A stretch of DNA of 48,906 nucleotides from positions 1-48,906 of the forward strand of contig CAYVQZ010000042.1 in assembly GCA_964453435.1 (NCBI GenBank), in the 5' to 3' direction. The notes under the pieces were generated by a model. That model saw only the letters and a list, made by a program, of their open reading frames with translations, was not told the DNA's origin and ran no database searches. This stretch comes from CAYVQZ01 sp964453435. Lineage in GTDB: Bacteria; Abyssobacteria; SURF-5. The position numbers and the translations under genes were made by a program. Below are positions 17,194 to 25,487 of the stretch, piece after piece (the first letter of the stretch is position 1; the number at the start of each line of letters is the position of its first letter).

Positions 17194-17708
17194 CTTGGGG
17201 TTGAATTCCCCGCCGCTTGCGGCGTAAGATGCCTATGTGAGCGAATATATACATAAGAGTCATAACGTAACGGTATTGATGTATCATTTGGTATTTCCGG
17301 CGAAGTATCGTCGTGCAGTGTCTGATGAAAGTGTGGGCCACGTTATAAAGGAAATCTGTCTGGACATCGAAGAGCGCTATCAAGTGAGGTTTTTGGAGAT
17401 TGGCACGGATAAAGATCATATTCATTTCCTGGTGCAGTCGATTCCGGCGTATAGCGTGACGAAGATCGTAACGATGATAAAGAGTCTGACAGCGCGGGAA
17501 GTGTTCAGGCGTTGTCCTCATGTGAAAAAGCAGTTGTGGGGTGGCGAATTTTGGACGGACGGTTATTTTGCAAGCACAGTTGGCAGACATGGAAATGAGG
17601 ATACGATCGGCAACTATGTCAGAAGCCAGAGTCAAGAATATCAGAAACTCCATGAAAATCACCAACTGTCGTTGTTCTGAACTACCCCGCTGCTTGCGGC
17701 GGGGTAGT
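17194..17708 (+). mobile_element. IS200/IS605-type element with imperfect palindromic ends
   Basis: A single Y1 transposase gene is flanked by hairpins in the positions typical of this family. The left end includes GGGG...CCCC at 17197-17211 and CGCCGC tt GCGGCG at 17211-17224. The right end hairpin at 17681-17708 has 10-bp arms (ACTACCCCGC / GCGGGGTAGT). The family moves as single-stranded DNA and leaves no target duplication, so exact edges cannot be fixed by eye. The right hairpin can also terminate transcription of the transposase. Confidence 0.8.
17237..17680 (+). CDS. tnpA: IS200-type Y1 (HUH) transposase TnpA
   Basis: The 147-residue protein has the complete Y1-transposase motif set: the opening VTVLMYHLVFPAKYRR, the HUH metal site in DKDHIHFLVQS (about residues 75-85), the helix KIVTMIKSLTAREVFR, and the catalytic tyrosine region GNEDTIGNYVRSQ (about 119-131). 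It starts at GTG within the left-end structure, as is usual, and ends at the right-end hairpin. It nicks and rejoins single-stranded element ends. Confidence 0.93.
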   Translation: MSEYIHKSHNVTVLMYHLVFPAKYRRAVSDESVGHVIKEICLDIEERYQVRFLEIGTDKDHIHFLVQSIPAYSVTKIVTMIKSLTAREVFRRCPHVKKQLWGGEFWTDGYFASTVGRHGNEDTIGNYVRSQSQEYQKLHENHQLSLF

Positions 17709-17755
17709 TTATTTGGAAGAAAGAACGCGCACAGAGAAAGGAGAATTATCAGATA

Positions 17756-18088
17756 ATGAAAAAGGTCGGGCTCATCCGTTGCCGGCAAACTGAGGATATG
17801 TGCCCCGGCACGGCAGATTTTAAAGTTGCCTCGGAAGGAAAACTTGCGTTCGAACAAACCGGACCCGTCGAAATCGTTGGATTCGTGAGTTGCGGAGGCT
17901 GCCCCGGCAAGCGAGCGATTTCCCGCGCAAAACTGATGGTGGACCGTGGCGCAGAAATCATCGTTCTTGCCTCATGCATATCCCGAGGCAACCCTATCGG
18001 ATATCCCTGTCCGCATTATGCAAACATGCGAGATGCTATCATGAAGAAAGTTGGAAAGAGCATCCAAATTATTGAATACACACATTGA
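17756..18088 (+). CDS. CGGC-domain cysteine-rich protein
   Basis: The 110-residue protein contains VSCGGCPGKRA (about residues 43-53), the CGGC motif that names the family, plus other conserved cysteines in IRCRQTEDMCPG, LASCISRGNP and YPCPHYANM. The family is common in anaerobes and is thought to bind a metal or a cluster; its exact role is unknown. AGAAAGGAG precedes the ATG at 17756. It lies just after the IS200 terminator hairpin and about 100 bases upstream of fprA, so the two may form an anaerobe redox pair, although each could have its own promoter. Confidence 0.85.
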   Translation: MKKVGLIRCRQTEDMCPGTADFKVASEGKLAFEQTGPVEIVGFVSCGGCPGKRAISRAKLMVDRGAEIIVLASCISRGNPIGYPCPHYANMRDAIMKKVGKSIQIIEYTH

Positions 18089-18190
18089 GAAAGGTGCGGA
18101 AGTGCGGGGCTGCATTTTGCGAAGAGTCCCCGAAGAGAACAAAATATGATGCTATCCCTGAAATAACAGGATTACCAAGGAGTGACTTTT

Positions 18191-19369
18191 ATGGACAGGA
18201 GACAAATAACGGAAAAGATTTATTGGGTAGGAGCCATCGATTGGGACCGGCGTCTTTTTGATTCCCTCATTCCACTCCCGGATGGCACTTCTTATAACGC
18301 TTACCTGATTGAAGGAAGCAATAAAACCGCTTTGCTGGACACGGTCGACCCGTCCATGAGCAAAGAATTGCTTGCGCAACTGGAGGGAATGTCCAACATA
18401 GACTATATCGTCTCCCACCACGCGGAGCAGGACCATTCCGGAACCATCCCTCATGTGCTTTCCAAATTTCCGGAAGCAAAAGTAGTTGTGACCCCCAAAG
18501 CCAAGGGCATGCTCATAGACTTGCTGAAAATTCCCGAAAACGCTTTCGTCACCGTGGAAGACGGCGAGTCGTTAGCCCTTGGAGACAAAACGCTCAAATT
18601 CATACACACGCCGTGGGTGCATTGGCCGGAAACCATGGTGACATATCTCGAAGAAGATGGCATTCTCTTCAGTTGTGATTTTTTCGGTTCTCATATAGCG
18701 ACCAGCGACCTTTTCGTGACCGACCAGGGGCGTATATATGAAGCCGCCAAGCGATACTTTGCGGAGATTATGATGCCGTTTCGCAATGTTATCGAGAAGA
18801 ATATCGAAAAACTTAAAGGATATGAGATTCGAATGGTCGCTCCCAGTCACGGCCAGATTTACGACCGGCCGGAGTGGATCACGGACGCCTACCGGGATTG
18901 GGTGATGGGCGCTCCCCACAATCTGGTGGTTCTGCCCTTCGTGTCCATGCATGGCAGCACTGAACAAATGGTCGCTCATCTGACATCCGCCCTAGTCGGG
19001 CACGATATCCGCGTCGAGTTGTTCAACCTGGCCGTCACCGACATCGGAAAACTGGCCATGGCGCTGGTCGATGCCGCAACCATCGTCGTCGGCACACCGA
19101 CAGTATTGGCAGGGCCCCACCCCTTGGCGGCTTATGCGACCCTTCTGGCTAATGCCTTGAGGCCCAAGGCGAAGTTTCTTTCCATCATCGGCTCATACGG
19201 ATGGGGCGGCAAGACGGTGGAAACACTTGCCGGGATGGTCTCCAACCTCAAGGTCGAAATCTTGAATCCCGTGCTGTGCAAAGGAATGCCGTCAGAAAAT
19301 GATTTCAAAGCATTAGATGACTTGGCGGCGGCTATTGCAGACAAGCATAAGCAACTCAACCTCGCATAG
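18191..19369 (+). CDS. fprA: FprA-type flavodiiron protein (rubredoxin:oxygen oxidoreductase)
   Basis: I place the start at ATG 18191, eight bases after AAGGAG, not at the GTG nine bases earlier. The N-terminal half is a metallo-beta-lactamase fold with the di-iron motif HHAEQDHSG (about residues 76-84) and downstream ligands in WVHWPETM, SCDFFGSH and MVAPSHGQIY. The C-terminal half is a flavodoxin, recognised by FVSMHGSTEQMVAHL and WGGKTVETL. Such proteins reduce oxygen to water or NO to N2O with electrons from rubredoxin, protecting anaerobes. No rubredoxin gene is adjacent. A hairpin at 19575-19593 may end transcription. Confidence 0.95.
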   Translation: MDRRQITEKIYWVGAIDWDRRLFDSLIPLPDGTSYNAYLIEGSNKTALLDTVDPSMSKELLAQLEGMSNIDYIVSHHAEQDHSGTIPHVLSKFPEAKVVVTPKAKGMLIDLLKIPENAFVTVEDGESLALGDKTLKFIHTPWVHWPETMVTYLEEDGILFSCDFFGSHIATSDLFVTDQGRIYEAAKRYFAEIMMPFRNVIEKNIEKLKGYEIRMVAPSHGQIYDRPEWITDAYRDWVMGAPHNLVVLPFVSMHGSTEQMVAHLTSALVGHDIRVELFNLAVTDIGKLAMALVDAATIVVGTPTVLAGPHPLAAYATLLANALRPKAKFLSIIGSYGWGGKTVETLAGMVSNLKVEILNPVLCKGMPSENDFKALDDLAAAIADKHKQLNLA

Positions 19370-19414
19370 CAGAAAATTGACGACTCACAATATGAAAAAA
19401 GGTTCTGTGGATCG

Positions 19415-19585
19415 ATGATAATACGAAGTGGCCACGGCATTTCCCCTGTGTTAGACGCCGGCCAATGTAACCACTTCCGTTCACTCACCGTCATCGTCCT
19501 GAAACCCAAGAGAGTAGTCGGGCTGAGCGACATCAATGAGCTGCGCATCCACTGCCACTTTGCGAGGGAGACATCCCGGCCATGA
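19415..19585 (+). CDS. Possible small protein, 56 residues, unknown
   Basis: A frame from ATG 19415 to TGA 19583 reads through FRSLTVIVLKPKRVVGLSDI and INELRIHCHFARETSRP, which looks more like protein than noise. The ribosome binding site is weak, and no family is recognised. It overlaps the hairpin at 19575-19593, so it may be only a decayed gene remnant. Confidence 0.25.
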   Translation: MIIRSGHGISPVLDAGQCNHFRSLTVIVLKPKRVVGLSDINELRIHCHFARETSRP

Positions 19586-19593
19586 TGGCCGGG
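19575..19593 (+). terminator. Hairpin, possible terminator
   Basis: CCCGGCCA tga TGGCCGGG is a perfect 8-bp inverted repeat followed by AAATAGATTTGATTT, about 200 bases downstream of fprA. It has the GC-rich stem expected of an intrinsic terminator, but the T-run is interrupted. Confidence 0.45.
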
Positions 19594-19668
19594 AAATAGA
19601 TTTGATTTACTAAGATGTATGCGCACGCAGAGTCAAACAAATAGAGTCGCCTAAGAGGGAAATCATCT

Positions 19669-20823
19669 ATGAGCGAGTACCAGTACTACGAGTTCCGGGC
19701 CGTCGACCGTCCGCTCACAGAAGAACAGATAGAGGAGTTGCGAGCATACTCCGGCCGAGCCCGCATCACGTCTACCAGCTTTGCCAATTTCTATAATTGG
19801 GGCAACTTCAAGGGAGACCCGAATGCCTGGATGGAAAAATACTTCGACGCCTTTCTGCACATGGCCAATTGGGGAAGCCGTTGGTTCATGCTCCGCATTC
19901 CAAATCGGTTGCTCGATCCTGATACCCTGTCGTTGTATTGTACCGACGAGACGCTGGACTACCGAATAACGAGTGACCATATGATTCTTTCGTTCTGCGC
20001 CGAGGAAGTGGAAGATGGTTGGGTCGATGGGGAGGGCTGGCTGGATTCGCTGATAGCTCTCCGAGCAGAGGTGATGCAGGGAGACCATTGCTGCCTCTAT
20101 CTTGGCTGGCTGCGCGCCGTCCAAGAGGGAATGCTCGCAGATGATGACCTCGAGCCGCCTGTACCGCCCGGGCTGGCAACGCTGAACGCGCCGCTTCGGA
20201 CTCTCGCCGAGTTTCTGGACATCGACACCGACTTGATCGACACCGCCTCCGAGAAAAGCGAAAAGACACCTCGCGCATTGTCAAATGAAGATATCGCACG
20301 ATGGGTGAACGGATTGCCGTCAAAGGACAAGGACGCGGTTCTCACAAGGCTTCTCGAAGGGGATGCCACACACATCGCAGCCGAGCTCCGGCAACGCGCC
20401 CTTTCCGAAATCCGGAAGGGAGAAGAATCCGACAGCGACCCTCGAAAACACAGGTTGCGAAGCGTTGGCGAGCTTATGGAACGTTCCGAGGCGCTCTCTG
20501 AAGAGCGCCGAAGAATTGAAGCCGAGCGGCGGGCGCGTGAAGAGTCAGAGCGCGAACGCATTCGGGCGGAAAAACGTACGAAGTATCTCGAATCGCTCAT
20601 TGGCAAGGAAAACGATTTGTGGACTACGGTCGACAACCTCATCACACTCAAGCAACCCAGAAAGTACGGCGAAGCGGTCTCGATTCTCGAAGACCTGCGC
20701 GATTTGGCCGAAATGCAAGGCACAAGCTCCGAGTTCGCGTCACGCATGAGGACACTCTACCACATACACAAAAGGAAGCCTTCCCTGATAGGCAGGTTCC
20801 GGAAGGCGGAGTTGCCGGAGTGA
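19669..20823 (+). CDS. Conserved hypothetical protein, 384 residues
   Basis: The N-terminus MSEYQYYEFRAVDRPLTEEQ then RARITSTSFANFYNWGNFKG is a pattern I recall from a family of uncharacterised bacterial proteins. After it come a mixed alpha/beta region (to about residue 165), a helical segment, and a long charged coiled coil (about 265-310, rich in Arg/Glu: SEERRRIEAERRAREESERE), then a helical tail. No enzymatic motif is seen. In my memory similar genes occur near SWIM/SNF2 helicases, one of which lies 8 kb upstream here, but this is weak evidence. It is monocistronic here. The function is unknown. Confidence 0.7.
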   Translation: MSEYQYYEFRAVDRPLTEEQIEELRAYSGRARITSTSFANFYNWGNFKGDPNAWMEKYFDAFLHMANWGSRWFMLRIPNRLLDPDTLSLYCTDETLDYRITSDHMILSFCAEEVEDGWVDGEGWLDSLIALRAEVMQGDHCCLYLGWLRAVQEGMLADDDLEPPVPPGLATLNAPLRTLAEFLDIDTDLIDTASEKSEKTPRALSNEDIARWVNGLPSKDKDAVLTRLLEGDATHIAAELRQRALSEIRKGEESDSDPRKHRLRSVGELMERSEALSEERRRIEAERRAREESERERIRAEKRTKYLESLIGKENDLWTTVDNLITLKQPRKYGEAVSILEDLRDLAEMQGTSSEFASRMRTLYHIHKRKPSLIGRFRKAELPE

Positions 20824-20985
20824 GGCGGTGGAGGCCTTGAATCCGCCTTATGGCTCATTGACTCACCAATTCGAACGGCCTTATAATTCATGTGACATTC
20901 AGCAATAAGCCGCTGCGGTGCGCGTCCAAAAGGATTCATCGGGCGTACGTTTGTTCATGCACCGTTTTCTGAGAGTAGAAATCCA

Positions 20986-22647
20986 ATGACGAAAACAACG
21001 GTCGCTCGCTTTTTCGGCTTCACCGTCGTCTTGGCAGTAATCATGGCGTTCGAGTATGGCGAGGCGTTCAACTTCTATTTCGTCGGCGATGACTTCAGCT
21101 TCATCTCGGTCGTCACGGAACAGGGATGGCGAATGGTTCTGAATCCCGGCCCGTATTATCATTATTATCCTCTCGGAATCCTCATAAACGCGCTTCCGGC
21201 CTGTTTCGGTGTATTGGAGCCAAAGTGGTTCACGCTTATTAACTTCCTGTTCTTCCTTTCCTCGTCGATACTTATAATGATCGTCTATCACAAAGCCGCC
21301 GGCAGTTCGCTCGGGGGATTCGCGGCAGCCCTCTTATATATAACAGCAATACCGAATTCCGAGTCCATATATTGGAAAACAGGCACTCAAACAATTGCCA
21401 TGGCCTTTTTTTCATTGCTCTCGCTGATACTCCTTATCCGCCATCTCGAGGGCGGTTCCCGGCGTGCGTTGGGGGGTACCGCCGGCGCATACGCAGCATC
21501 GATGCTGTGTATAGAACAGGGAATCGTCACAATCGGCATACTAATTCTCTGGGACATGGTCTTTCATTCAGGTCCGCGTTTCCGGGCGGAGCCAACGGGC
21601 AGGAGGGTCGTCTTTCGCGCATTTCTCAAACGACACGCTATTTTGATGACGGCGCCTCTTTGCCTTACGGCATTGAAGGCGGCCCTTGGATACGAACTCT
21701 CACCTTCTCCCCTGGGAACCCGACACTGGTCCGCGGTATCTATCCAACTATCTCAAACCATAACGAACCTTTTTGATTTCAATAACATCATCGTCCCCTT
21801 TCAAGCGCAATCAACTTGGCTTCCTGTCGCTTCGGTCGGTTTTCTGCTTTTCTACCTCGCATACGCCTTTCTTCAGAAGAGCGGTCCCGCATTGTTTTTC
21901 CTGTTGGCCTCGGTCGGCTCGATATCGGCCATCTCAATTGCGTCGGGCGGTATCGAACTAAGGTATTTCTGCCTTCCTCTTGCATTCTCGGCCTGCCTCT
22001 TAGCGCTTTTCCTGAGCGATGCCGCCAAGCTGATTTCATGGCCTTTCCAGAAGGCGCTCAATCGGTTCCGGCACAACGCCGGCTCGCCGTGGGTTTCCGG
22101 AATAATCTATATGGCGGCATGCACGTTGATTGCAGCCATTGGGTTTCGTGAAAATCTGGTGAGACGCGAGTATTGGCAAGCGGCTTCAACGATCGAAAAG
22201 AACATTGTTGAGTTTGTCGAAGTTCTTTACGAGTCTTTAGAGGAAAACCCTGAAAGTAACCAAAAACTCTACCTGCTTGATATTCCCGATGCCATATGGT
22301 CCCATCGATACTCGACTTTCCATATAGGTACCAATTCGTTCATGGCCGACCTGCGACACAGGATCGGAGACGGCGCTGCAAGGGTGGAATTAATAGCTAA
22401 TCAGCCGGTGTTCCCGATTGTGATCAGAGGCGAGAATGCCCTGTGCCGGGTTCTCGGACGCGAGAAGATTATGGAGCCTGAAGACATTGAACGACTTATC
22501 GAGGACGGGCATCGGGTTTTCCGATTCTCGCCGCGCCTCATGACGCTGGAGCCGGTTCGTCCATCTGTCGAAAGAAGCGCGCGCATTCCGAGTCGGACCA
22601 ATCCAAGTCACGCGCACAGCGGAATCCCAAGTCTCCGTGACGGGTGA
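20986..22647 (+). CDS. GT-C-like polytopic membrane protein
   Basis: The 553-residue protein has about eleven hydrophobic segments. The motif FVGDDFSFIS (near residue 32) lies just after the first helix, where GT-C glycosyltransferases carry their catalytic acidic pair. A GITA-like loop (YITAIPNSESIYWKTGTQT, about 117-135) follows. The last 150 residues are soluble and charged. GT-C enzymes transfer sugars from lipid-linked donors on the outer face of the membrane. The family assignment rests on topology and the GDDF motif, not on a clear match. The gene converges on the FGE-like gene, and the two 3-prime ends overlap by about 110 bases. Confidence 0.65.
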   Translation: MTKTTVARFFGFTVVLAVIMAFEYGEAFNFYFVGDDFSFISVVTEQGWRMVLNPGPYYHYYPLGILINALPACFGVLEPKWFTLINFLFFLSSSILIMIVYHKAAGSSLGGFAAALLYITAIPNSESIYWKTGTQTIAMAFFSLLSLILLIRHLEGGSRRALGGTAGAYAASMLCIEQGIVTIGILILWDMVFHSGPRFRAEPTGRRVVFRAFLKRHAILMTAPLCLTALKAALGYELSPSPLGTRHWSAVSIQLSQTITNLFDFNNIIVPFQAQSTWLPVASVGFLLFYLAYAFLQKSGPALFFLLASVGSISAISIASGGIELRYFCLPLAFSACLLALFLSDAAKLISWPFQKALNRFRHNAGSPWVSGIIYMAACTLIAAIGFRENLVRREYWQAASTIEKNIVEFVEVLYESLEENPESNQKLYLLDIPDAIWSHRYSTFHIGTNSFMADLRHRIGDGAARVELIANQPVFPIVIRGENALCRVLGREKIMEPEDIERLIEDGHRVFRFSPRLMTLEPVRPSVERSARIPSRTNPSHAHSGIPSLRDG

Positions 22648-23485
22648 CAGGATCGAAGTCAACCCGGTTTGCCGACCGCACGATGAAGGCATCGCCCAGG
22701 CTTAACCACGAACCCCCGCGAGCTACCCGAGTTGTTTCATGCAAAGGACCTCTCGGACCTTTCGCCGCGCTCTCCTCATAATAGTCGGCGGCATACCAGT
22801 CGTGGCACCACTCCCAGACGTTCCCGTGCATATCATACAGCCCCCATGCGTTCGGCCGAAAGCTGCCGACCGGCGCAATTCCGCTCCACCTGCCGGACGG
22901 ACCCTTTCCGGAAAAGTTCGCGTCGGTATTCCTGATCGCGTTACCGACATTGAACCAGGTCGTCGTTCCCGCTCTGCATGAATATTCCCATTCCGCCTCC
23001 GTGGGCAGACGTTTGCCCGCCCACCGAGCGTATGCCCGGGCTCCAAACCAGCTAACCTCCACGACCGGATGATGCAGGTAGCCGGTTTTTGGATAAAAAC
23101 GGCCGCCCCGGCTTTCGATCAGACAGTCGTCGTCTTCGATTTCGAGCCAGGTTACGCCGCCTTCGAACTGATTGCCTTCCTCGTCGAGGAACTCGCAAAA
23201 CTGAGCATTGGTGACTTCGTACCTGTCAATGTAGAAACTGTCTACAACGACACGGTGCAGCGGGTATTCGTCATTTTGTCCCTGAACGGGCGGGCTCCCC
23301 ATCATGAATTCACCGCCTGCAATCATGACCATTCCGGCAGGCGCTTCAGTCGCGGGCATCATCTTGACTCGCGGGGCCGCTTGTTCGTCCTTTGATTTCG
23401 TACACCCCACTCCGGATAGCCCCAATAATCCTATCAGGAGAGCCGTATTGAAACACCTTTGTGTTTTTCGCTTTAAGAATCGCAT
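22538..23485 (-). CDS. Formylglycine-generating-enzyme-like lipoprotein
   Basis: I start at ATG 23485 (residue 35 of the longer frame), which opens a signal peptide with a lipobox-like LSGVGC (Cys28). The body is a sulfatase-modifying-factor fold: MVMIAGGEFMMGSP, VVDSFYIDRYEVTNAQFCEF, VSWFGARAYARWAGKRLPTE, LYDMHGNVWEWCHDWY and VARGGSWLSLGDAFIVRSAN. Genuine formylglycine-generating enzymes have a cysteine pair just after RGGSW; here that segment has none, so sulfatase activation is unlikely and a binding or structural role is more probable. The 3-prime end overlaps the convergent membrane-protein gene by 110 bases. The -3 position of the lipobox is unusual (Gly). Confidence 0.85.
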   Translation of the reverse strand: MRFLKRKTQRCFNTALLIGLLGLSGVGCTKSKDEQAAPRVKMMPATEAPAGMVMIAGGEFMMGSPPVQGQNDEYPLHRVVVDSFYIDRYEVTNAQFCEFLDEEGNQFEGGVTWLEIEDDDCLIESRGGRFYPKTGYLHHPVVEVSWFGARAYARWAGKRLPTEAEWEYSCRAGTTTWFNVGNAIRNTDANFSGKGPSGRWSGIAPVGSFRPNAWGLYDMHGNVWEWCHDWYAADYYEESAAKGPRGPLHETTRVARGGSWLSLGDAFIVRSANRVDFDPVTRHGDLGFRCARDLDWSDSECARFFRQMDEPAPAS

Positions 23486-23644
23486 AAAGATTGCTGCTCC
23501 GAGCGGCGTTCCCCAAGGCGTCCTTTTTTGCCCAAATATCTTGAGCTTGTCTGAACCCGTGCGGTCGAAAAATCGAAGCCGGCACAAGGCCAGAGCCCCT
23601 CGACATTACAAATCAAGATTATACCAAATAAACCTCGGGAAAGA

Positions 23645-23775
23645 GTGTGTCCCACGATTCATGGGGAAGGTTGTTCGTTTCGGGGACAGTCCCGATTCTA
23701 CGGCACTTCGTGCCCGTAAATCTGGGACAGTCCCCTTCGCCGGGCAATCGTGGCACAGATTCGAAAGGGGACTGT
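23645..23775. repeat. Dispersed REP-like repeat, copy 1
   Basis: In the reverse direction this segment reads GAATCTGTGCCACGATTGCC, then a GGGGACTGTCCC block, a short core containing a hairpin-prone CGGGCAC/GTGCC, then GGGACTGTCCCCGAA and near the end GGGACACACTC. The same blocks, in the same order, occur at 38331-38612 on the plus strand around a much longer core. The palindromic GGGGACTGTCCC motifs are typical of REP-type intergenic elements. Confidence 0.7.
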
Positions 23776-23971
23776 AGCCAAAAGAAGAGCAAGGGTCATC
23801 AGGAGGAAAAATGTTATGAGCGCTGTACCGGTCAACTCTCCGTCATTTTTTGCCCCTTGCCACCGGCCGGGAAACTTTTTGCCGTTTCGCTTATGCATAA
23901 GCGCTTTCTTCGCCGAAATCCGCAGCGAATACGCATCCTCATTTCGCCGCTGACATCGCCGCTGAGTTTGA

Positions 23972-24001
23972 TTGACAGCATTGCGGAGATTTTGCTACAC
24001 T
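23972..24001 (+). promoter_or_regulatory. Sigma70-type promoter for the acyl-CoA dehydrogenase
   Basis: TTGACA at 23972-23977, an 18-base spacer and TACACT at 23996-24001, about 115 bases before the GTG start. A good -35, a moderate -10. Confidence 0.55.
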
Positions 24002-24117
24002 AAAGCCGCAGCGACAAGCCGTATTTTTCAGGTCCGGGAACTTATTGACACCCCCGAAAAACCAGGGCCTGGTTCGAGATCGCTTTCGCCCCCGGTTCTT
24101 TTTGTGAGGAGAGAAAA

Positions 24118-25278
24118 GTGGACTTTGAGCTTTCCGAAGAACTACGAATCCTGCAACAGACGGCGCGCGATTTTGCGCTCAACGAGCTGGCGCCGGGGGC
24201 TATCGAACGCGACTCTGCGTGCGAGTATCCCCATGAAATAATGAACAAGCTCGGCCGCCTCGGGTTCATGGGCATGACAGTTCCGGAACAGTACGGCGGC
24301 GCCGGACTCGGGGTATTGGCGTACTCAATCGTGATGGAGGAGATTGCACGATGGGACGCCTCTGTGGCCTTGAACATGGCGGCCCAGAATTCGCTTTGTT
24401 TGGGTCACCTCATGGTTGCGGCAAATGAGGAGCAAAAGCAGAAATATGTTGTTCCGCTCGCGCGGGGCGAAAAACTGGGAGCATGGGGCCTGACAGAGCC
24501 GGGCTCGGGCAGCGACGCGGCCGCAATGCGCACCAAAGCTCATCGTGACGGTGATGAATGGGTGCTGAACGGCTCGAAGATGTTCATCACACAAGGTAAT
24601 GTCGCAGACATTGTCGTCATCATGGCCATAACGGGAAAAAGCGACCAGCATAACCGCATCAGCGCTTTCGTCGTTGAAAGTCGGAAAGATGGTTCCCCGA
24701 TTCCGGGTTTTTCGACCCGGAAGATACAGAACAAGCTTGGTATGCACGCAAGCGACACGGCGGAAATAGCCTTGGAGGACGTTCGAATCCCCCGCGACTG
24801 CCTTCTCGGGAATGAGGGCGAGGGGTTCTCAGACACGTTAAAAATCCTGACCAACGGACGGATAGGTATCGGTGCTTTGGCAGTCGGCATTGCGCGCGGA
24901 GCGCTTGAAGACAGCGTGAAATACTCGAAGGAACGAGAACAGTTCGGGAAACCAATCGCAGAGTTTCAGGCAATACAGTGGCTTCTCGCCGACACGGCGA
25001 CTCAGATCGATGCCGCCAGATTACTTGTGAATCGCGCGGCGCTTATGAAGGACAACGGATTGACCGTCACAAGGGAGGCCGCCGAGGCGAAGCTTTTCGC
25101 TTCCGAGGTTGCAACACGAGCGGCTCTAAACGCAATCCAGATACTGGGAGGCTATGGTTATACCTCGGAGTTCCATGTAGAGCGATATCTGCGAGATGCG
25201 AAGCTGCTCGAAATCGGCGAGGGGACGTCTCAAATTCAGCGCATCGTTATCGCTAAGAACCTGCTGCGCCAATTCTGA
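24118..25278 (+). CDS. Acyl-CoA dehydrogenase
   Basis: The 386-residue protein starts at GTG after GAGGAGAGAAAA. It follows the family layout: N-terminal helices (ILQQTARDFALNELAPGAIE), the flavin-binding GAWGLTEPGSGSDAAAMRTK (about residues 120-139), FITQGNVADIVV, the GFSTRKIQNKLGMHASDTAE substrate loop, and the C-terminal domain with YSKEREQFGKPIAEFQAIQW and QILGGYGYTSEFHVERYLRD. In the last block a Gly lies near the usual catalytic Glu position, with the catalytic Glu expected in LLEIGEGTSQIQR (EG-TSQIQ). It oxidises acyl-CoA in fatty acid or amino acid degradation and passes electrons to ETF. No beta-oxidation partners are adjacent, so the chain length preference is open. Confidence 0.95.
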   Translation: MDFELSEELRILQQTARDFALNELAPGAIERDSACEYPHEIMNKLGRLGFMGMTVPEQYGGAGLGVLAYSIVMEEIARWDASVALNMAAQNSLCLGHLMVAANEEQKQKYVVPLARGEKLGAWGLTEPGSGSDAAAMRTKAHRDGDEWVLNGSKMFITQGNVADIVVIMAITGKSDQHNRISAFVVESRKDGSPIPGFSTRKIQNKLGMHASDTAEIALEDVRIPRDCLLGNEGEGFSDTLKILTNGRIGIGALAVGIARGALEDSVKYSKEREQFGKPIAEFQAIQWLLADTATQIDAARLLVNRAALMKDNGLTVTREAAEAKLFASEVATRAALNAIQILGGYGYTSEFHVERYLRDAKLLEIGEGTSQIQRIVIAKNLLRQF

Positions 25279-25487
25279 ACTGCGCAATTCTTCAATAAGA
25301 CCAGCGCCTCAAGAGCATTCTTGCGACGCAAGACCGCGTGACAAGCCAGGCTTTTAAAACGCTTCGCCACTTTCGCCAGAGCGCTTCAAACATGAGGGGA
25401 AAACGCACGGCCCTGAAACAGGAAAGAGAACCCCACAACGCGATGTAGCGGGGTGGCGGCTTGGGGAACAGCCCCACGGCCGGCGAC

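Larger units (their letters stand above)
23588..24117. other. Intergenic region with dispersed repeat and a promoter
   Basis: No firm gene. It holds copy 1 of the dispersed repeat (23645-23775), a perfect AGGAGG (23801-23806) followed by ATG TTA TGA and by another ATG (23816) of a 45-codon frame of doubtful value, and the promoter at 23972-24001. Confidence 0.45.

Noticed and set aside
23816..23953. 45-codon frame behind AGGAGG
   Set aside because: Ribosome binding site is good, but the product (rich in Phe, Arg and Cys) looks random and a stop follows an even closer ATG (23811); mentioned only in the intergenic note.
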